From Clostridium sp. (GTDB taxonomy: Bacteria > Bacillota > Clostridia > Lachnospirales > Lachnospiraceae), in contig JAMPFU010000004.1 of NCBI GenBank assembly GCA_023664385.1, positions 1 to 56,590 on the forward strand: a DNA stretch of 56,590 bases. Reading direction: 5' to 3'. The position numbers and the translations under genes are program-made. Below the pieces are notes generated by a model. It made no database searches, was not told the origin of the DNA, and saw only the letters and a list, made by a program, of their open reading frames with translations. This document shows positions 53,151 through 56,590 of the stretch, one piece after another (the stretch's first letter is position 1; the number at the start of each line of letters is the position of its first letter).

Positions 53151-55616
53151 ATGTATTGTGATGATTGCGGTCACGAGCTTGACCCTTCAGGCAAATGTCC
53201 TATTTGCGGCTGGCAGCTTCCGGGCGGCGTCCAAAAGCCTCAAAATCAGGCTCCGCCAAATATAAACCAGCCAAACAATCAAGTAAATAATCAACAAAGA
53301 CAAGTGTACCAACAGCCAAATATGCAGCAACAGCAGATATACAATCAGTCGAATATGCAGCAAGGACAAATGTACCATCAGCCAAATATGCAACAGGCAC
53401 AGACATACAATCAACCGAACATGCAGCAAGGACAGATGTATCATCAGCCAAATATGCAACAGGCACAGACATACAATCAGCCGAACATGCAACAACGGCA
53501 GATATATAGTCAGCCGAACAATCCATATAACAATAATATGCCACAGAATAACGGCACACAAAAAAAGAAGAAAAAGTGGCCTATTTTTGCAGGTATCGGT
53601 GCAGGTGTCGCTGCAATTGCCATTGCTATTATCCTGATTATCAAATTAAAACCGGTTGACTATACAAAGGACAAGCCAAGCACGACTGACTCTGCGGGAA
53701 CGGAAAAAACAACCGAAACAACAGATGCTACAACCACAGAGCATGTTGTAACAAATAATGCTGCAAAAAGTAAAACCATCATGGTTTACATGGTCGGCTC
53801 CGATTTGGAAAGCGACTACCTTGCCGCATCAACAGATATTGATGAAATGCTTGATTCTAATTTTGATGACGATGAAATAAACCTTTTACTGTATGCAGGC
53901 GGTTGTCGGGACTGGTACAACAGCAGTATTCCTGATGGTGATAACTCCATTCACCTAATATCTGATGGCAGTCTTACTATGCTCGACAGCACTGACAGCA
54001 AGAACATGGGCGACCCTGATACGTTGCTTTCCTTTTTGGAATTTGGCTATGAAAATTATCCTGCTGACCAATATTCCCTTATCCTTTGGAATCATGGCGG
54101 CGGAGCCCTGCTTGGATATGGCTTTGATGAATTAACAGGTGATTGTCTCACGCTTGAGGAGCTTGACAAGGCACTTTCCCAAAGTCCTTTCCACGATGAC
54201 AACAAGCTTGAGTGGGTCGGCTTTGATGCCTGCCTCATGGCAACAATTGAAACTGCCAATATGCTTGCTCCATATGCAAATTATATGATAGCATCACAGG
54301 AATCCGAACCCGGCTGGGGCTGGGACTATGCTTTCCTGAATGAAATTGATGATTTGTCGGATGGTTCAGAGATTGGCAAGGAAATTGTAGATACATACAT
54401 GGATTACTGCGAGGAAACATTTGATGCGGTTCCTTATTCATACACAAGCGTAACCCTTTCCGTTTTAGATCTCAGCAAGGCTGAGGCTGCAGAAGCCGCC
54501 CTTGAAGCAATGTATACACAAGCAAGTGGTGCGCTTTCTGCTGAAAACTATGGAGATTACTCAAGAATACGTGTAACAACGAAGGAGATTGCGTCCCAGT
54601 TTACAGGTGATTATTCTTACGACATAATAGATTTGGCTGACTTATCCTCTAATATGAAACGGCTTTATCCAAGTGAAGCCCAGGCTCTTACGCAGGCGTT
54701 AAATGACCTTGTCATTTATAACAAGGCAAATGAGGATAGGGCAAATGGCGTTTCCATTTATCACCCATACAACTCCAAGAGCTATACGAGCTACTACGTC
54801 CCTATATATCAAACACTTAATTTTGCTCCGAATTATACTGCCTACATAACAACCTTTGCAGGTCTTTTAACGTCAGACAGTACACTTACGGCAACATGGG
54901 ATGTGGCTTCTATGCTTCCTACTGCAAATGGCGATATGACATTTTCACTCCAGCTCACGCCTGAGCAGGCTGCCGTCTATCAAAATGCTTATTTTGTCAT
55001 TTCGAGAATGGATTTGGACAATCCTTCCAATTACATGTTCGTTGCTATGGGAAATGATGTGTCAATCGATGCGTCAAATGTTGCCACAGCCAACTTTGAC
55101 GGCAATATCATTTATATGCAGAATGATACAACCCTTCAGCAATATGAGGTAATGTATACAATTCAGGAGAAAACTGACAGCTATACAAGGTATCTTCTTT
55201 CCAGTATTCTCTTTAATGAGGACATTCAGGAGGAGGACGCCATGTATGCTTACTTTGTCATGGACGTGTCGGCAGAGCATCCGGGCGGCGAGCTTATCGG
55301 AACCTATCCGATTGCCAATCTTGTTTCAGGCGATGCGACTAATTTATTCCCTGAGAGATATGAGATTAATCCATATGATTACCAAAACATTGCCTTTGGC
55401 TCCCTCTCTCACGAATTTACCTCCGAGGAGGACCTTACCAATCTAAATGAGGCTGATTGGAGCGACCTTGTACTCCACTACAATACACAGCCTGTATTAG
55501 ACGGATTTTCTACTGTTTCAGGAAGCATGGTTCCGGGTGTTCCGTATTTCGGAATGTTTATATTTGAGGACACCCAGGGAAACAGACATTGCTCAAATTT
55601 GGTGCAGCTACAGTAA
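53151..55616 (+). CDS. Membrane-anchored clostripain-type (C11) cysteine protease with zinc ribbon
   Basis: The 821-residue protein begins with a zinc ribbon (CDDCGHEL...CPICGW, 3-21). Six 11-residue repeats of QPNMQQxQxYx follow (55-120), then a basic stop and a transmembrane helix (about 144-166). A Thr-rich linker (170-200) leads to a C11 peptidase domain starting KTIMVYMVGSDLESDYLAAS. The catalytic His is in ILWNHGGGALLGYG (His 315) and Cys in GFDACLMATIETAN (Cys 361). The C-terminal 250 residues are beta-rich. The topology is Zn-ribbon in the cytoplasm and protease outside, by inference. AGGAGG precedes the ATG. It is one of few plus-strand genes and has its own terminator. Confidence 0.85.
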   Translation: MYCDDCGHELDPSGKCPICGWQLPGGVQKPQNQAPPNINQPNNQVNNQQRQVYQQPNMQQQQIYNQSNMQQGQMYHQPNMQQAQTYNQPNMQQGQMYHQPNMQQAQTYNQPNMQQRQIYSQPNNPYNNNMPQNNGTQKKKKKWPIFAGIGAGVAAIAIAIILIIKLKPVDYTKDKPSTTDSAGTEKTTETTDATTTEHVVTNNAAKSKTIMVYMVGSDLESDYLAASTDIDEMLDSNFDDDEINLLLYAGGCRDWYNSSIPDGDNSIHLISDGSLTMLDSTDSKNMGDPDTLLSFLEFGYENYPADQYSLILWNHGGGALLGYGFDELTGDCLTLEELDKALSQSPFHDDNKLEWVGFDACLMATIETANMLAPYANYMIASQESEPGWGWDYAFLNEIDDLSDGSEIGKEIVDTYMDYCEETFDAVPYSYTSVTLSVLDLSKAEAAEAALEAMYTQASGALSAENYGDYSRIRVTTKEIASQFTGDYSYDIIDLADLSSNMKRLYPSEAQALTQALNDLVIYNKANEDRANGVSIYHPYNSKSYTSYYVPIYQTLNFAPNYTAYITTFAGLLTSDSTLTATWDVASMLPTANGDMTFSLQLTPEQAAVYQNAYFVISRMDLDNPSNYMFVAMGNDVSIDASNVATANFDGNIIYMQNDTTLQQYEVMYTIQEKTDSYTRYLLSSILFNEDIQEEDAMYAYFVMDVSAEHPGGELIGTYPIANLVSGDATNLFPERYEINPYDYQNIAFGSLSHEFTSEEDLTNLNEADWSDLVLHYNTQPVLDGFSTVSGSMVPGVPYFGMFIFEDTQGNRHCSNLVQLQ
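53313..53510 (+). repeat. Six tandem 33-bp repeats in the protease gene
   Basis: The repeats encode QPNMQQxQxYx units (residues 55-120). Alternating units are nearly identical at DNA level with a 66-bp period (the GQMYH and AQTYN pair occurs twice), so the tract has probably expanded recently by slippage or unequal exchange. Confidence 0.85.
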
Positions 55617-55629
55617 CGCTTTTCATATA

Positions 55630-55657
55630 AAATGGGGCTGTAAAATCAGCCCCATTT
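55630..55657. terminator. Bidirectional terminator between protease and RTX genes
   Basis: A perfect 11-bp stem (AAATGGGGCTG / CAGCCCCATTT) with a 6-nt loop lies between convergent genes. A T-rich run follows on the plus strand. Confidence 0.85.
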
Positions 55658-55686
55658 CCTTTTTAGCTTATTAAATTGCCTGCTTT

Positions 55687-56590
55687 CTACTCACCGGTTA
55701 AAGGCTGCAAAATCAGATTCTCATAATCAATTACATACACTAATCCATCGGAAAATTCTATGTAATCGATTTTGCATTTATCATCAGTAAGCTGATATGC
55801 TTTCTTTATTGTAATAACGTCTTCGTCGCCATAGGTTATTACAAAATCGTCAGAATTTTTATTTAATTCTATGCTATCAGGACTTATTCCCTCTCCAAAT
55901 ACTATCCTGCCTTCCACATCATACCCACTGTACTCTATCGTGTTATTTCCATCTCCGACATTGAACATATAAACAGAATTTTCACTTTCCTCAGTTTCGT
56001 ATACGGTGTTTACCCTTAAATTAATTTCCTCCGGTCCCCATACGGTCCCGTCCGCAAACTCCATGCATTCCACAAAGTACCTTCCGTCGGCATATCTGTA
56101 GGCATCCTGTACCCTTATGCTGTCCCCCTCTCCGTAGCTTATTACCATGTCCCAGCCGTTTATCCTCATCCTCACGTCATCAGGGCTGATTCCTTCCCCG
56201 AATGCTATCCTGTCCTCCTTGTCGTCAGCCCTTCCGTCGTCGTATATCGTGTCGTTTCCGTCCCCTTTATTAAACTTATACGTGTCATTTCCCCACGCTC
56301 CATAAAGCAGGTCGTCCCCAGGTCCTCCTGTAAGGGTGTCGTCTCCGTTTCCTCCGTAAACGGAATCGTTTCCTTCCTCTCCGTATATGGTGTCGTTTCC
56401 GTCTCCTGACCTGATGACGTCATCTCCTGCCCCTCCGTAAAAGGTTTCGTTAATGTCATGGTTAGCCACTTTCCCTACGGTGTTCAGGGTGTCGTTTCCT
56501 TCCGTTCCGTATATGGTGTTTGCCCTTGAGCCGACTTCCTCCGGTCCCCATACGGTCCCGTCCGCAAACTCCATGCATTCCACAAAGTAC
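55687..56590 (-). CDS. RTX-type calcium-binding repeat protein, C-terminal part
   Basis: The frame is open to the window edge, so only the last 300 or so residues are seen. They contain nonapeptide RTX repeats GGxGxDxxx (YGGAGDDVIRSGDGNDTIYG and on to GGPGDDLLYGAWGNDTY), which bind calcium. Two copies follow of a 60-residue block GEGISPDDVRMRINGWDMVI to VECMEFADGTVWGPEE, like the haemolysin-related calcium-binding domain. A last degenerate copy (GEGISPDSIELNKNSDDFVI) ends the protein. RTX proteins are mostly from Gram-negative bacteria with type I secretion; in Firmicutes their export is unclear. GC content is higher than in neighbouring genes. Confidence 0.8.
   Translation of the reverse strand, partial: YFVECMEFADGTVWGPEEVGSRANTIYGTEGNDTLNTVGKVANHDINETFYGGAGDDVIRSGDGNDTIYGEEGNDSVYGGNGDDTLTGGPGDDLLYGAWGNDTYKFNKGDGNDTIYDDGRADDKEDRIAFGEGISPDDVRMRINGWDMVISYGEGDSIRVQDAYRYADGRYFVECMEFADGTVWGPEEINLRVNTVYETEESENSVYMFNVGDGNNTIEYSGYDVEGRIVFGEGISPDSIELNKNSDDFVITYGDEDVITIKKAYQLTDDKCKIDYIEFSDGLVYVIDYENLILQPLTGE

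Noticed and set aside
53313-53510. Short regular repeats considered as a CRISPR array
   Set aside because: Units are contiguous in a coding frame, without unique spacers.
53187-53561. Two overlapping minus-strand frames opposite the QPNMQQ repeats
   Set aside because: They are repeat-generated antisense frames without start signals.

Overview
The window looks like about 56.6 kb of a low-GC, meso-DAP-type Firmicute chromosome, most like Lachnospiraceae (a Lachnospira/Eubacterium eligens-type genome would fit). The reasons are the PolC-type replicase, the gene order bactofilin-pyrH-frr-uppS-cdsA-dxr-rseP-ispG-polC, the order priA-def-fmt-rsmB-rlmN-stp-pknB-rsgA-rpe-thiN, strong AGGAGG ribosome binding sites and sigma-A-type promoters. 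No lookup was possible, so the species is inference. Nearly all genes lie on the minus strand, so transcription runs from high to low coordinates.

Layout. (1) 172-13519: an AAA/DUF4143 ATPase gene, then a long operon read from a near-consensus promoter at 13557-13585: an unusually long bactofilin, UMP kinase, ribosome recycling factor, undecaprenyl-PP synthase, CDP-DAG synthase, DXP reductoisomerase, RseP protease, IspG and PolC. It joins isoprenoid, lipid-carrier and translation functions to replication. (2) 13597-16963: an internal fragment of a PEP-synthase-like protein, a Cof-type HAD phosphatase, and a convergent pair of complementary RlmH-like genes. That pair is the most striking find here. 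(3) 17109-27309: putP, thiN, rpe, rsgA, a PASTA kinase with its PP2C phosphatase, rlmN, rsmB and fmt. (4) 27310-39440: a roughly 12-kb accessory island that separates fmt from its usual neighbours def and priA. It holds a target-recognition/HEPN-like fusion, an Rpn nuclease and decayed nuclease remnants, a tandem pair of large unknown paralogues, two secreted proteins sharing a C-terminal module, an XRE regulator, a DUF285-like fragment, a 48-residue gene and a small HAD protein. (5) 39441-45307: def, priA, murE, rpoZ, gmk and yicC. (6) 45507-52882: rqcH, glgA, a MoxR/DUF58/membrane-protein cluster and dtd. (7) 53151-56590: a membrane-anchored clostripain-like protease with a zinc ribbon and 11-residue repeats, then the C-terminal part of an RTX-type calcium-binding repeat protein that runs off the window.

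The best candidate for something undescribed is the RlmH pair at 16120-16963. Each gene keeps the conserved blocks the other has lost, which suggests an obligate heterodimeric 23S rRNA methyltransferase. Also notable are the fmt/def island with its TRD-HEPN fusion, the duplicated secreted-protein module, an 80-bp structured intergenic repeat, and a recurring GCTGTC-stem terminator family. No tRNA, rRNA, CRISPR array or intact insertion sequence was seen.
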